Shown one piece after another: positions 42,912 to 52,079 of a DNA stretch of 64,000 bases (positions are counted from its first letter, which is position 1; the number at the start of each line of letters is the position of its first letter). Location: assembly GCA_041391925.1 (NCBI GenBank), contig JAWKNA010000005.1, positions 186,001 to 250,000 on the forward strand, written 5' to 3'. The position numbers were made by a program, and so were the translations under genes. Source of the stretch: JBPOFM01 sp041391925 (GTDB taxonomy: Bacteria; Bacteroidota; Bacteroidia; Flavobacteriales; Flavobacteriaceae). Below the pieces are notes generated by a model that had not been told where the DNA came from, ran no database searches, and was given only the letters and a program-made list of their open reading frames with translations.

Positions 42912-43313
42912 TTAGATATCATCAAAATCGATATCCGTAAAACTGTCAGTTGTTGTTGAAGTTTCTTCAGAGACATTGCTTGCTACATCGTCGGCATCAT
43001 TATAGTCCATCTTTTTGTAATCTTTTTGATGACGTTCGCTAATGACTTCGTCTCCTTTTTCGTCAAGAATATAATCGGTCATTTCTCTTAAGATTTCATT
43101 GAATTCTGTAAAGTCTTCTTTATAGAGATAGATTTTGTGTTTTTTGTAGTGAAAAGAACCGTCATCGTTGGTAAACTTTTTGCTTTCAGTGATGGTTAGA
43201 TAATAATCGTCCGCCTTAGTAGACCTAACATCAAAAAAATAGGTTCGCCGACCTGCTCTCAATACTTTGGAGTAAATCTCTTCTTTCTCCATCATTCCAT
43301 TATTATCACTCAT
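42912..43313 (-). CDS. DUF3276 (PUR-alpha-like) nucleic-acid-binding protein
   Basis: 133 residues. Residues about 10-90 hold the PUR repeat: EEIYSKVLRAGRRTYFFDVR, DDYYLTITESKKF and HKIYLYKEDFTEFNEILREM. The acidic C-terminal tail is low complexity (DDADDVASNVSEE). The family is typical of Bacteroidota and spirochaetes and binds single-stranded DNA or RNA. The gene order DUF3276, ABC exporter, leucine dehydrogenase, nusB is one I associate with Flavobacteriaceae. Confidence 0.92.
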   Translation of the reverse strand: MSDNNGMMEKEEIYSKVLRAGRRTYFFDVRSTKADDYYLTITESKKFTNDDGSFHYKKHKIYLYKEDFTEFNEILREMTDYILDEKGDEVISERHQKDYKKMDYNDADDVASNVSEETSTTTDSFTDIDFDDI

Positions 43314-43459
43314 GATTTTTTAATTTAATTTGATTTTGTGTCTCAAAAATCTAAAAAAAAAGTATAGCAACCAACTAAAAGTATCATTTCTTTTCATGGA
43401 TTATCATTTTTACCTAGTGGATGAAGTGTAAGAAATGAAGGATGAAACACTTGGTACAT

Positions 43460-45220
43460 TTAATTTGTGACAGATTCGGTAAGCTGTTTTAGATATAGAT
43501 TCTTATAATATCCTTCAGAATTTATCAAACTTTCGTGTGTTCCTTTTTGAAGTACCTCACCATCTTCCAAAACAATTATTTTGTCTGCATTTTTGGCTGA
43601 TGACACACGGTGACTAACAATGATAGTGGTTTTGTCTCTGGTCACCTTCATTAAGTTTTTAAGTATTTTTTCCTCCGTTTCGGTATCAACGGCCGACAAA
43701 CAATCATCGAACAATAGAATTTGAGGTTCTTTGATGATGGCTCTGGCAATAGAGATACGTTGTTTTTGCCCTCCAGAAAGCGTGATGCCCCGTTCGCCCA
43801 AAATCGTATCATATCCATTGGTAAATTTTTTGATGTTTTTATGCACATCTGCATTTTTTGCGGCTTCAATGACATCTTCTTCTGTAGCATCTTCCTTGCC
43901 AAACATAATATTGTTCTTGATGGTATCTGAAAACAAGAATGCATCTTGTGGCACATAGCCGATGCTGTGGCGCAAATCAGTAAGATTAAGTTGGTCTATA
44001 TCTATGCTGTCAATTAAAATTTGCCCTTGTTGAACATCGTACAGGCGACCAATCAAGTCAAGTATTGTAGATTTGCCTGAGCCCGTTTTGCCTAAAATAG
44101 CCAATGTCTCACCTCTTTTCAATTCAAAGCTCACATTCTTCAATGCTTTAATGTTGGTATCCGGATATGTAAATGTGACGTTTTTGAATTCAATATGCCC
44201 TTCAATTTTAGAGCGGTTGGTAACTTTATTTTTTATTTCCGGTTCTTGTTTAAGAAACTCGTTGATGCGCTTTTGGGAAGCTTCCGCTCTTTGAATCACT
44301 GAGGTCACCCAACCAACAGTCGCCACTGGCCACGTAAGCAAGTTGACATAAATAATAAATTTTGCAATAACACCAAGGCTTTCAATTTCACCATTCATAT
44401 ATTGAACTCCACCGATATAAATGACGATGATATTGCTCAACCCAATCAAGAAGATCATCAAAGGAAAAAATAATGCCTGTACTTTTACCAAGTCGAGGTT
44501 TTTTTGCCTGTTTTCGAGAGAAAGTGCGTCAAAGTCAACATTGATTTGGGGTTCAATGCCATAAGATTTAATCACAGAAATACCACTGAAAGTTTCCTGC
44601 GAAAAAGTGGAAAGTTTTGAGAGCCATACCTGTACAATGGTGCTTTTTTTATGTATTTTTTTGCTCAACACATAAATGAAATAAGACAATATGGGTAATG
44701 GAATGATGGTATAAAGCGTCAAGGTTGGTGCTTCCCGAAACATCAAGATTAAAGCAATCACAAACAGTGTCAAGGTATTGATACTATACATAATGGCCGG
44801 ACCCACATATTCGCGCACTTTGCCGACGTCTTCGCTGATTCGGTTCATCAAATCACCAGTTCGGTTGGATTTGTAGAAATTGAGAGATAAACGCTGATAT
44901 TGCTGATAGACTTCGTTCTTTAAGTCATATTCTACATATCTAGAAACATTGATAAGTGTTTGGCGCATCAAAAAAGTAAAGACACCACCAATGATGGCAG
45001 CTCCAACGATATAAAGGATGTTTTTGAGCAGTTCAATTTTGACGACCGAGACATCAGTCACCAACCCTTTTCTATATTCATCGATAATATCCACGGATGA
45101 ACCTACCAATTCGGGCGTGAACAATAAAAATATTCTGGCAATGATGGTAATCAAGATTCCCGATAGAAGTCTATATCGATACTTGTAGAAATACTTATTA
45201 ATATGTTTTAACTCTTTCAT
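43460..45220 (-). CDS. MsbA-like ABC exporter (fused permease-ATPase)
   Basis: 586 residues. Six membrane helices lie in residues 15-310 and the ATPase at about 335-580. Walker A is ILGKTGSGKST, the signature is LSGGQKQRISIARAI, and Walker B is ILLFDDCLSAVDTETEE. The residue after the Walker B aspartate is Asp instead of the catalytic Glu, as in some heterodimeric exporters' weak site; with no partner gene adjacent, its activity is open. It probably exports a lipid or drug across the inner membrane. It is separated by 146 bp from DUF3276. Confidence 0.93.
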   Translation of the reverse strand: MKELKHINKYFYKYRYRLLSGILITIIARIFLLFTPELVGSSVDIIDEYRKGLVTDVSVVKIELLKNILYIVGAAIIGGVFTFLMRQTLINVSRYVEYDLKNEVYQQYQRLSLNFYKSNRTGDLMNRISEDVGKVREYVGPAIMYSINTLTLFVIALILMFREAPTLTLYTIIPLPILSYFIYVLSKKIHKKSTIVQVWLSKLSTFSQETFSGISVIKSYGIEPQINVDFDALSLENRQKNLDLVKVQALFFPLMIFLIGLSNIIVIYIGGVQYMNGEIESLGVIAKFIIYVNLLTWPVATVGWVTSVIQRAEASQKRINEFLKQEPEIKNKVTNRSKIEGHIEFKNVTFTYPDTNIKALKNVSFELKRGETLAILGKTGSGKSTILDLIGRLYDVQQGQILIDSIDIDQLNLTDLRHSIGYVPQDAFLFSDTIKNNIMFGKEDATEEDVIEAAKNADVHKNIKKFTNGYDTILGERGITLSGGQKQRISIARAIIKEPQILLFDDCLSAVDTETEEKILKNLMKVTRDKTTIIVSHRVSSAKNADKIIVLEDGEVLQKGTHESLINSEGYYKNLYLKQLTESVTN

Positions 45221-45277
45221 TCAAATAATTTGAGGCTCCATAAGTTTTTAACAATATCGTATTTTAAGGACGATATT

Positions 45278-45309
45278 TTTGCTAATACTCCAATATTGAT
45301 TTATTTTTG
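45278..45309 (+). promoter_or_regulatory. promoter of leucine dehydrogenase gene
   Basis: TTTG at 45278-45281, a 20-base spacer and TATTTTTG at 45302-45309 match the Bacteroidota housekeeping promoter closely. It predicts a start of transcription near 45316 and a leader of about 40 bases. Confidence 0.7.
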
Positions 45310-45357
45310 CAAGCTGTTTTTAGATAATCTTCAAACACTTATTTTAATTATTACTAT

Positions 45358-46458
45358 ATGACTTCAGAAATCATACAACCAAAAGAACTAATCAAAATTG
45401 ACCCAGTATTTGGTCAAGTTTCTTTTGATGACCACGAACAAATCGTTTTTTGCAACGACAAAGATACTGGTTTAAAAGCAATAATTGGTATCCATAACAC
45501 AGTTTTGGGTCCTGCACTTGGAGGCACCAGAATGTGGAGTTATGGCAACGAATGGGAAGCATTAAACGATGTGTTGCGTCTTTCTAGAGGGATGACTTTT
45601 AAGTCTGCCATTACAGGGCTAAATCTTGGTGGAGGTAAAGCCGTTATCATTGGAGATGCCAAAACACAAAAAACACCTGAATTGATGCGTAAGTTTGGGG
45701 AGTTTGTACATTCTCTGAGCGGAAAATACATTACTGCGGAAGACGTGGGCATGACCACTGAAGATATGGACACAGTTAGAGAAGTGACTCCTTATGTTAC
45801 TGGAATTTCTGAAAGCAAAGGTGGAGCAGGCAATCCTTCCCCAATTACCGCTTATGGTGTTTTTATGGGAATGAAAGCTGCTGCCAAATTTAAGTTTGGC
45901 TCAGATGTGTTGGAAGACAAAACAATCTTTGTTCAAGGAATAGGTCATGTTGGAGAAGCGTTGGTGGAGCATTTGGTGAATGAAGGTGCTAAAGTAACGA
46001 TTGCAGATATCAGTCAAGAGCGTTTGGAAAGTGTACGTTCCAAATATAATGTTACGATTTATGGAGGTAAAGATTTATATAGTGAACCAATGGACATCTA
46101 TGCGCCTTGCGCACTTGGAGCTACTATAAATGATCAAACTATCAACAAGCTGAAAGCTCAAATTATCGCTGGTGCTGCCAATAATCAATTAGCAGAAGAT
46201 AAACATGGGAAAATGCTTCAGGATATGGGTATTGTCTATGCACCAGATTTCTTGATTAATGCAGGTGGGATTATTAACGTATATGCCGAATTGGAAAATT
46301 ATGGCAAGCAGGAAATCATTCGCAAAACAGAGAACATTTACAACACCACTTTAGAGATACTTGAGCGTGCCAAAGCCAATGGCGTTACAACCAACATGGC
46401 AGCGTTGAATATGGCCAAAGAGCGCATTGAAACACGTAGAATTGAAAATTTGAAATAA
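45358..46458 (+). CDS. leucine/valine (Glu/Leu/Phe/Val family) dehydrogenase
   Basis: 366 residues. The catalytic lysine sits in GLNLGGGKAVIIGDAKTQK. The N-terminal domain has NTVLGPALGGTRMWSYGNEW. The NAD-binding fold begins TIFVQGIGHVGEALVEHLVN, and the NPSPITAYGVFMGMKAA and ANNQLAEDKHG segments are typical of leucine dehydrogenases. It deaminates branched-chain amino acids to 2-oxo acids with NAD+, linking amino-acid use to branched fatty-acid precursors. The gene has its own promoter and is followed by a hairpin. Confidence 0.93.
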   Translation: MTSEIIQPKELIKIDPVFGQVSFDDHEQIVFCNDKDTGLKAIIGIHNTVLGPALGGTRMWSYGNEWEALNDVLRLSRGMTFKSAITGLNLGGGKAVIIGDAKTQKTPELMRKFGEFVHSLSGKYITAEDVGMTTEDMDTVREVTPYVTGISESKGGAGNPSPITAYGVFMGMKAAAKFKFGSDVLEDKTIFVQGIGHVGEALVEHLVNEGAKVTIADISQERLESVRSKYNVTIYGGKDLYSEPMDIYAPCALGATINDQTINKLKAQIIAGAANNQLAEDKHGKMLQDMGIVYAPDFLINAGGIINVYAELENYGKQEIIRKTENIYNTTLEILERAKANGVTTNMAALNMAKERIETRRIENLK

Positions 46459-46502
46459 TTAAGTTTAAAAGAAATTTTTATTCCAATTTTATAAAATAAG
46501 GT

Positions 46503-46541
46503 TATTTTTGCAGGGCGAAAGTTTAAAAACTTCGCCCTTTT
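46503..46541 (+). promoter_or_regulatory. promoter-like word fused to hairpin before nusB
   Basis: TATTTTTG at 46503-46510 looks like a -7 element. Immediately after it, GGGCGAAAGTTT pairs with AAACTTCGCCC (46513-46537, one bulged A), followed by TTTT. The hairpin could terminate the dehydrogenase transcript or form the very 5' end of the nusB transcript; both uses are possible. Confidence 0.55.
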
Positions 46542-46563
46542 CAATTAAAAAAGTTCTTTGCAA

Positions 46564-47508
46564 ATGCTCAATAGAAGACACATACGTATCAAAGTCATGC
46601 AAACCTTATATGCCTTTGACGGAACGGAAAGCGATGATTTTAAGAAAGATGAAAAATTCTTGCTCCAGAGCTTAGAGAATATGTATGATTTGTACTTGAT
46701 GCAGTTGTCGTTGCTTGTAGAAATCCAAAAGCGAGCAGAAGACCATCAAGGGAAAATCCAAAAAAAGCATCTTGCTACACAAGAAGAAAAAAATCCAAAC
46801 AGAAAATTTGTCAATAACGAAATTCTTCAATTATTGAAGAATGATCAAGCTCTTAAAAATGAGCTTGAAAAACGTAAAATAGATTTCTGGTATCTTGATT
46901 TTGAATATGTGGACATTATTTACAAATCAATTTTGGAAAGTGAACTCTACAAAGAATATATGTCCACCAAGACTTCCGATTTTAAGGAAGACCGACATTT
47001 TATTGTGGACATGTTTTCAGAAATCATTGCGCCTAACAATAAATTGTACGACTATATCGAAGACAAAAAACTGACATGGATTGACGATTTGCCAGTAATA
47101 AATACGATCATCCAAAAATTACTGCGAAAAGCAAAAATGGATTCGCCTCCCAATTTTTTCACTCCAAAACTTTATAAAGATTTAGACGACAGGGATTATG
47201 CTGTAGAACTTTTCAAGAAAACATTGCTGAACCGCTCGAAGCTGAATGAAGAAATTGCCCAAAAAACAGTCAATTGGGATTCGGAGCGCATTGCCAATGT
47301 AGATGCCATTATACTACAAATGGCTATTTGTGAGTTTCAAAAATTCCCATCCATACCAGTTAAGGTAACTATCAATGAATATTTGGAAATCGCCAAAGAA
47401 TATTCGACACCCAAAAGCAGTTTTTTCATAAATGGTATTTTGGATAAAATTGTAAAGGAATATACCGAAGAAGGGAAACTAAATAAAATAGGTAGAGGAT
47501 TGATGTAG
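46564..47508 (+). CDS. nusB: transcription antitermination factor NusB, long form
   Basis: ATG at 46564 (314 aa); a TTG two codons earlier is ignored. The first residues (LNRRHIRIKVMQTLYAFDGT) are the NusB RNA-binding start. The C-terminal NusB half is at about 205-300, with IANVDAIILQMAICEFQKFP, INEYLEIAKEYSTPKSSFFI and NGILDKI. About 150 residues are inserted between the two halves compared with E. coli NusB (139 aa), which is normal for Bacteroidota. It acts with NusE on boxA in rRNA operons. First gene of nusB-DUF1573-yajC. Confidence 0.95.
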   Translation: MLNRRHIRIKVMQTLYAFDGTESDDFKKDEKFLLQSLENMYDLYLMQLSLLVEIQKRAEDHQGKIQKKHLATQEEKNPNRKFVNNEILQLLKNDQALKNELEKRKIDFWYLDFEYVDIIYKSILESELYKEYMSTKTSDFKEDRHFIVDMFSEIIAPNNKLYDYIEDKKLTWIDDLPVINTIIQKLLRKAKMDSPPNFFTPKLYKDLDDRDYAVELFKKTLLNRSKLNEEIAQKTVNWDSERIANVDAIILQMAICEFQKFPSIPVKVTINEYLEIAKEYSTPKSSFFINGILDKIVKEYTEEGKLNKIGRGLM

Positions 47509-47567
47509 TAAATAAAATTCACTACTTTTATGCCCTCAAATTTAAATACTAAATAAATATTTATATC

Positions 47568-48131
47568 ATGAAAAAAGTAATTTTAGGTTTAAGCGCAATA
47601 TGTTTGGTCGCTTTTACTTCATGCAAAGACAATGCTGAAAGCAAAGTTAAATCTGAAAACGTTGCAGATGCTGCACAAAGAGATGCAAATTCAGGTAAAC
47701 TTCCAGCGATTGAGTTTAATGAAACAGAACACGATTTTGGCACAATTCCGAACGGAATTCCAGTATCAACAATTTTTAAATACAAAAACACTGGATCTTC
47801 TCCTTTAGTGGTCAGTGATATCAAAAGTACTTGTGGATGTACTGTACCATCAAACTGGACCAAAGAGGTAATGCCAGGAGAAACGGGTGAATTTACTGTG
47901 GAGTTCAATGGTAAAGGAAATGGCAATCAAATAAGTAAGACCATTACTATGACTACCAACACTGAGAAAGGTTCAGAAGCTGTAACCATTAAAGCATTTG
48001 TAGAAGCTGATCCAAATGCTCCAAAAAAAGATTCTAATAAAGCATCAATAATGCAGCAACCTTCTACTTCTTCTGCTGCTACTGTAAAGACCAGTACACA
48101 AGCAGGCCACGAAGGGCATAACCACGATTAA
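47568..48131 (+). CDS. DUF1573 lipoprotein
   Basis: 187 residues. Lipoprotein signal KKVILGLSAICLVAFTSC with Cys19. The DUF1573 beta-sandwich is at about 45-145 (EFNETEHDFGTIPNGIPVST, SDIKSTCGCTVPSNWTKEVM, GEFTVEFNGKGNGNQI). The CGC motif is the family hallmark. The low-complexity C-terminal tail ends in histidines (GHEGHNHD). Probably anchored in the periplasm or exported; function unknown. It lies in the same run as nusB and yajC. Confidence 0.93.
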   Translation: MKKVILGLSAICLVAFTSCKDNAESKVKSENVADAAQRDANSGKLPAIEFNETEHDFGTIPNGIPVSTIFKYKNTGSSPLVVSDIKSTCGCTVPSNWTKEVMPGETGEFTVEFNGKGNGNQISKTITMTTNTEKGSEAVTIKAFVEADPNAPKKDSNKASIMQQPSTSSAATVKTSTQAGHEGHNHD

Positions 48132-48139
48132 TTGATAGA

Positions 48140-48427
48140 ATGGGAGATTTAGGTTCTTTTTTACCAATTATAGCCATGTTTGCCGTTGTGTATTTCTTCA
48201 TGATTGCACCACAGATGAAACGCGCTAAACAAGAAAAAAAGTTTGCAAACGAATTAAAAGTAGGAGATAAAGTGATTACCAAAAGTGGTATGTACGGAAA
48301 AATTGCAGGAATGAATGACAAAGATAATAGTTGTGTGATTGAGACCTTAGCTGGAAAAATCAAATTTGACCGTTCGGCCATTTCAATGGAATCCAGTAAA
48401 AAAATAAATACTTCGTCAGAATCCTGA
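48140..48427 (+). CDS. yajC: preprotein translocase subunit YajC
   Basis: 95 residues. One membrane helix (LPIIAMFAVVYFFMIAPQMK) runs into the conserved KRAKQEKKFANELKVGDKVI, TKSGMYGKIAGMNDKD and LAGKIKFDRSAI. YajC accompanies SecDF in the Sec translocon. It starts 8 bp after the DUF1573 gene and is the last gene before a strong terminator. Confidence 0.97.
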   Translation: MGDLGSFLPIIAMFAVVYFFMIAPQMKRAKQEKKFANELKVGDKVITKSGMYGKIAGMNDKDNSCVIETLAGKIKFDRSAISMESSKKINTSSES

Positions 48428-48451
48428 TGTTATAAAGCTTGATTCATTAAA

Positions 48452-48484
48452 AAAAAAGCCACTTATATGAAGTGGCTTTTTTTT
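48452..48484 (+). terminator. bidirectional Rho-independent terminator
   Basis: AAGCCACTT pairs with AAGTGGCTT around an ATATG loop, with runs of A before and T after. It ends the nusB-yajC transcript. On the other strand it ends the YdeI-family gene, whose stop lies at 48485. Confidence 0.92.
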
Positions 48485-49081
48485 TTAGCAGTTTTTATAC
48501 TTGTCGTTCAGACCAATCCCTTTAATAATCAATGGTTTTATCTTTTCTATTCGAGATAACTTTGTGTCCTCCCGTTTGGCAGTCTCTATATATTCGGCAT
48601 ATTCCCGTTGTTTGTAAGGGGTCAGCATTTTGAAGGCATCTCGTAACACATGATTGTCATCAAGGACTGTTTTAAGTTCAGCAGGTATATTTACATGTTT
48701 GCCTTTTTTTTCTGGTTTGATAATTTTACCGAGCTTTTGGTTTTCGATGGCTTCTTTCACATAACCCATTATGGCATTTTTATCAATATCTTCCATTTTC
48801 TCGAATCGCATTTGACGCAAGCCTTTGGTGGTTTCTTGGGCAGCTATTAAGAGATTTTTTTCATCCTTTAAAAAGACACCATTAAAGAACCAAATACCGA
48901 AATGGTGCTTATGGGCACCAAACCCCAATACTTTTTTTCCTTTGATTTCATATACAGGTGAATTCCATTTGAGGGTTTCTTCAAGTTCTGTAGAGTTCAT
49001 TATTTTTCTCAAAACTTCAAGTTCGTCTCCAAAGTGAGAATTGACCTCGATATATTCTTCAACTGAATTGACTTTCTTCAT
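48485..49081 (-). CDS. DUF1801/YdeI-type protein
   Basis: 198 residues in two parts. The N-terminal DUF1801 domain is at about 1-115 (LEETLKWNSPVYEIKGKKVL, AHKHHFGIWFFNGVFLKDE). The C-terminal YdeI/OmpD-associated domain has VNIPAELKTVLDDNHVLRDA, FKMLTPYKQREYAEYIETAK and RIEKIKPLI. The two domains are often fused in Bacteroidota. Function is not known beyond a proposed stress link. Cytoplasmic. 24 bp downstream of the pepT gene, probably co-transcribed. Confidence 0.9.
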   Translation of the reverse strand: MKKVNSVEEYIEVNSHFGDELEVLRKIMNSTELEETLKWNSPVYEIKGKKVLGFGAHKHHFGIWFFNGVFLKDEKNLLIAAQETTKGLRQMRFEKMEDIDKNAIMGYVKEAIENQKLGKIIKPEKKGKHVNIPAELKTVLDDNHVLRDAFKMLTPYKQREYAEYIETAKREDTKLSRIEKIKPLIIKGIGLNDKYKNC

Positions 49082-49105
49082 AATATTTTTTTTTCTGAAT
49101 TGGAT

Positions 49106-50344
49106 TTATTTTTCTAATGCAGTCAATTCAGCAATCTTGCAAATGACTTCAGTAGCTTTTATCATACTTTCCACAGGAACATACTCATAACGTCCATGAA
49201 AGTTGTGGCCACCAGCAAAAATATTTGGGCAGGGAAGCCCTTTATAGCTCAATTGGGCTCCATCTGTTCCACCTCTGATGGGCTTTATGATAGGCTTTAC
49301 CCCAACCTGTTTCATGGCTTCTTCTGCAATGTCAACAATGTGCAGTACAGGCTCTACCATCTCCTTCATATTAAAATATTGGTCTTTGATTTCAATGATT
49401 ATAACCTCTCTCTCATATTGTGAGTTGATTTCATCAGCTAGATTTTGCATCATCTTTTTTCGAGCCTCAAAATGCTTTTTATCATGATCTCGAATGATGT
49501 AGCTCAAAACGGTTTCTTCAACTTTTCCTTCAATGCTTGACAAATGAAAAAATCCTTGGTAGCCCTCAGTATGTTCTGGAGTTTCCAATTCAGGTAGTGA
49601 GTTGATGAACTCTGTGGCAATGTACATCGAATTGACCATTTTTCCCTTGGCATAGCCAGGATGGACTATTTTTCCTTTTACCTTGACCACTGCGCTTGCT
49701 GCATTGAAGTTCTCGAATTCCAATTCGCCAATTTGGCTTCCATCCATTGTATAAGCCCATGCAGCACCAAATTTCTCGACATCAAATTTATGTGCGCCAC
49801 GACCTATTTCTTCATCAGGTGTAAAACACACCCGTATCGTTCCATGTTTGATTTCCGGATTCTGGATTAAATATTCCATGGCTGATACAATCTCTGTGAT
49901 TCCTGCCTTGTCATCAGCCCCTAAAAGGGTAGTGCCGTCCGTTGTTATCAAGGTTTGTCCTTTGTATAATAATAAATCATCAAACAAATCCGGTGAAAGT
50001 ACAATATCCAGTTCTTCGTTTAGAATGATATCCTTGCCATCGTAATTTTCAATAATTTGAGGATTGACATTTGCTCCTGTAAAATCAGGTGTCGTATCAA
50101 AATGCGACACAAAACCAATTACTGGAACTTCATGGTCAACATTACTTGGCAACGTTGCCATTACATAAGAATTTGGGTCAATGGAAACATCTTTCATTCC
50201 TATTGAAATGAGTTCTTTGGTCAAAGCATGTGCCAAATCCCATTGTTTTGATGAGCTTGGAGTAGTGTCAGATTTCGGGTCAGATTCAGTATCAACGATA
50301 ACATAACTAATAAATCGGTCGATGATGCGTTGTTTGTCGAGCAT
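49106..50344 (-). CDS. pepT: peptidase T (tripeptidase, M20 family)
   Basis: ATG at 50344 (412 aa); a longer frame would begin inside the pyrD promoter. Metal ligands are visible: the His-Asp in FVSHFDTTPDF, the Asp in TTLLGADDKAGITE, Glu-Glu in CFTPDEEIGRGAHKF, a further Asp in YTMDGSQIGE, and the final His in NIFAGGHNFHGRYEYV. The GGTDGAQLS segment is the PepT substrate loop. A dizinc cytosolic enzyme that removes the N-terminal residue from tripeptides. It is divergent from pyrD with about 100 bp between. Confidence 0.95.
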   Translation of the reverse strand: MLDKQRIIDRFISYVIVDTESDPKSDTTPSSSKQWDLAHALTKELISIGMKDVSIDPNSYVMATLPSNVDHEVPVIGFVSHFDTTPDFTGANVNPQIIENYDGKDIILNEELDIVLSPDLFDDLLLYKGQTLITTDGTTLLGADDKAGITEIVSAMEYLIQNPEIKHGTIRVCFTPDEEIGRGAHKFDVEKFGAAWAYTMDGSQIGELEFENFNAASAVVKVKGKIVHPGYAKGKMVNSMYIATEFINSLPELETPEHTEGYQGFFHLSSIEGKVEETVLSYIIRDHDKKHFEARKKMMQNLADEINSQYEREVIIIEIKDQYFNMKEMVEPVLHIVDIAEEAMKQVGVKPIIKPIRGGTDGAQLSYKGLPCPNIFAGGHNFHGRYEYVPVESMIKATEVICKIAELTALEK

Positions 50345-50397
50345 TTGTGATGGTTTTATTCGTATTTCAAAAGTACCAATAATTTTCAAAATGGATA

Positions 50398-50430
50398 TTG
50401 GGAATTTTTATGAAATGAATGGTATTTTTG
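50398..50430 (+). promoter_or_regulatory. pyrD promoter
   Basis: TATTTTTG at 50423-50430 is a good -7 element. ATTG ending at 50400 is 22 bases upstream, slightly longer spacing than the usual 19-20. A start near 50436 would give a leader of about 13 bases before the ATG at 50449. Confidence 0.5.
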
Positions 50431-50448
50431 CACAACACTATCGACATT

Positions 50449-51465
50449 ATGTACAAATTATTCCTTAGACCGCTACTTTTTTGCTTTGACCCAGAGAAAG
50501 TACATTACTTCACATTTTCTTTCATTAGAGCTGTAAGCAAAATCCCAGGAATTACCTTTCTTTTTAAAAAAATGTATCTTATTGAAGACAAAAGACTTGA
50601 GCGTCATCTTTTTGGAATGACTTTTAAAAACCCTGTCGGATTGGCCGCAGGATTTGACAAAGACGCCAAATTATACAATGAATTGAGCAATTTTGGATTC
50701 GGATTCATAGAAATAGGCACCCTAACACCAAAACCGCAAGATGGGAACCCAAAAAAGCGGTTGTTTCGGCTGAAAGCCGATAATGCCATAATCAATAGAA
50801 TGGGTTTTAACAATGGCGGTGTTGAAGCAGCGGTTTTAAGATTGAAAAAAAATAAAAATGTGTTGATAGGTGGAAATATCGGCAAAAACAAACTGACACC
50901 AAATGAAGAAGCCGTTGAAGACTATAAAATATGCTTCGACGCCTTGTTTGAGTATGTCGATTATTTTGTGGTGAATGTGAGTTCGCCAAATACTCCCAAT
51001 TTAAGAGCGCTTCAGGACAAAGAGCCATTGACAAAACTTTTGAAAGATTTAAAAATCGAAAATTTAAAAAAACAAAATCCCAAACCTATCCTCTTGAAAA
51101 TAGCTCCCGATTTGACAAATGAACAGTTGTTGGACATCATTGATATCATTAGTGAAACTAAAATTGATGGAGTGATTGCTACCAACACAACGATTTCGAG
51201 AGAAGTTTTGCAAGATGAAAATAAAAAGCAAATAGGAGGTTTAAGCGGCAAACCATTGACCAAACGTTCCACAGAAGTGATTCGATTTTTGGCTGAAAAA
51301 AGCAATAAGCGTTTCCCAATCATCGGAGTGGGCGGTATCCATTCTTCAGAAGATGCGATAGAAAAACTAGAAGCAGGAGCAGATTTGGTTCAACTTTACA
51401 CAGGTTTTATCTATGAAGGTCCAAAATTGGTAAGAGATATCAATAAAGCTATACTGTCTAGATAA
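50449..51465 (+). CDS. pyrD: dihydroorotate dehydrogenase (quinone), class 2
   Basis: ATG at 50449 (338 aa). The class 2 N-terminal membrane-binding helices (YKLFLRPLLFCFDPEKVHYF) are present. FMN and substrate sites are PVGLAAGFDKDAKLYNEL, IEIGTLTPKPQDGNPKKRLF, VVNVSSPNTPNLRALQDK (catalytic Ser region), IATNTTISRE and IIGVGGIHSSEDAIEKLEAG. It oxidises dihydroorotate to orotate with quinone in pyrimidine synthesis. Convergent with a GNAT gene 2 bp downstream. Confidence 0.96.
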   Translation: MYKLFLRPLLFCFDPEKVHYFTFSFIRAVSKIPGITFLFKKMYLIEDKRLERHLFGMTFKNPVGLAAGFDKDAKLYNELSNFGFGFIEIGTLTPKPQDGNPKKRLFRLKADNAIINRMGFNNGGVEAAVLRLKKNKNVLIGGNIGKNKLTPNEEAVEDYKICFDALFEYVDYFVVNVSSPNTPNLRALQDKEPLTKLLKDLKIENLKKQNPKPILLKIAPDLTNEQLLDIIDIISETKIDGVIATNTTISREVLQDENKKQIGGLSGKPLTKRSTEVIRFLAEKSNKRFPIIGVGGIHSSEDAIEKLEAGADLVQLYTGFIYEGPKLVRDINKAILSR

Positions 51466-51467
51466 AT

Positions 51468-51962
51468 TTATCCGAAGCTCAATTCCATTAGGTAATCATC
51501 CATTATAAAACCGTTTCCAATATCTATTTGGATGGATTCTTTAATTTCAAATCCACGCTTCTTGTACCATTCGATGGAATTGGTGTTGTTTTTATTTACG
51601 GTAAGCCAAAGAGTTTTAAACTCTTTTTTTTTGGCTTCTTTCAAAGCAAAATCCATTAGTTTCTCCCCTAAGCCAAAACCTCTATAATCTGCATCAACAT
51701 AAATTTTACTTATCATCATTTTTTTGTTTTTGGTATCAGATACCAAAGCCAAATAACCACAATAGCTATGATCGTAAGAAATGAGATAATAACAATATCC
51801 TTCATTGATTTGCTTTAAAAAGGCATCTGCATTCTGAAATTTCTCAATCATGTAATCCACTTGTGCTTGTCCAATGATAGGAACATAATGTTGATTCCAT
51901 ATTTTATGGGCCAATTTTTCTGTGATTGAAATTTGCTCTTGGGATGTAACTGGAGTAATCAA
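51468..51962 (-). CDS. GNAT family N-acetyltransferase
   Basis: 164 residues. The start is TTG at 51962; no ATG is available before the fold. The acetyl-CoA-binding motif A reads ISKIYVDADYRGFGLGEKLM (R/Q-x-x-G-x-G/A form), followed by TLWLTVNKNNTNSIEWYKKR and GFEIKES, the classic motif B. The N-terminal part ISITEKLAHKIWNQHYVPII is typical of stand-alone GNATs in Bacteroidota. Substrate unknown. Confidence 0.9.
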   Translation of the reverse strand: MITPVTSQEQISITEKLAHKIWNQHYVPIIGQAQVDYMIEKFQNADAFLKQINEGYCYYLISYDHSYCGYLALVSDTKNKKMMISKIYVDADYRGFGLGEKLMDFALKEAKKKEFKTLWLTVNKNNTNSIEWYKKRGFEIKESIQIDIGNGFIMDDYLMELSFG

Positions 51963-52079
51963 TGCGTTTTATTTAGTTGATAAAGTTATAAAAATGCCAT
52001 CAATATAACGTGTGGAATTTCTTTTAGTAATAATTGAAAATAGTTTTGAGCACCATATTCTTTATTATCTTTGAAGCTT

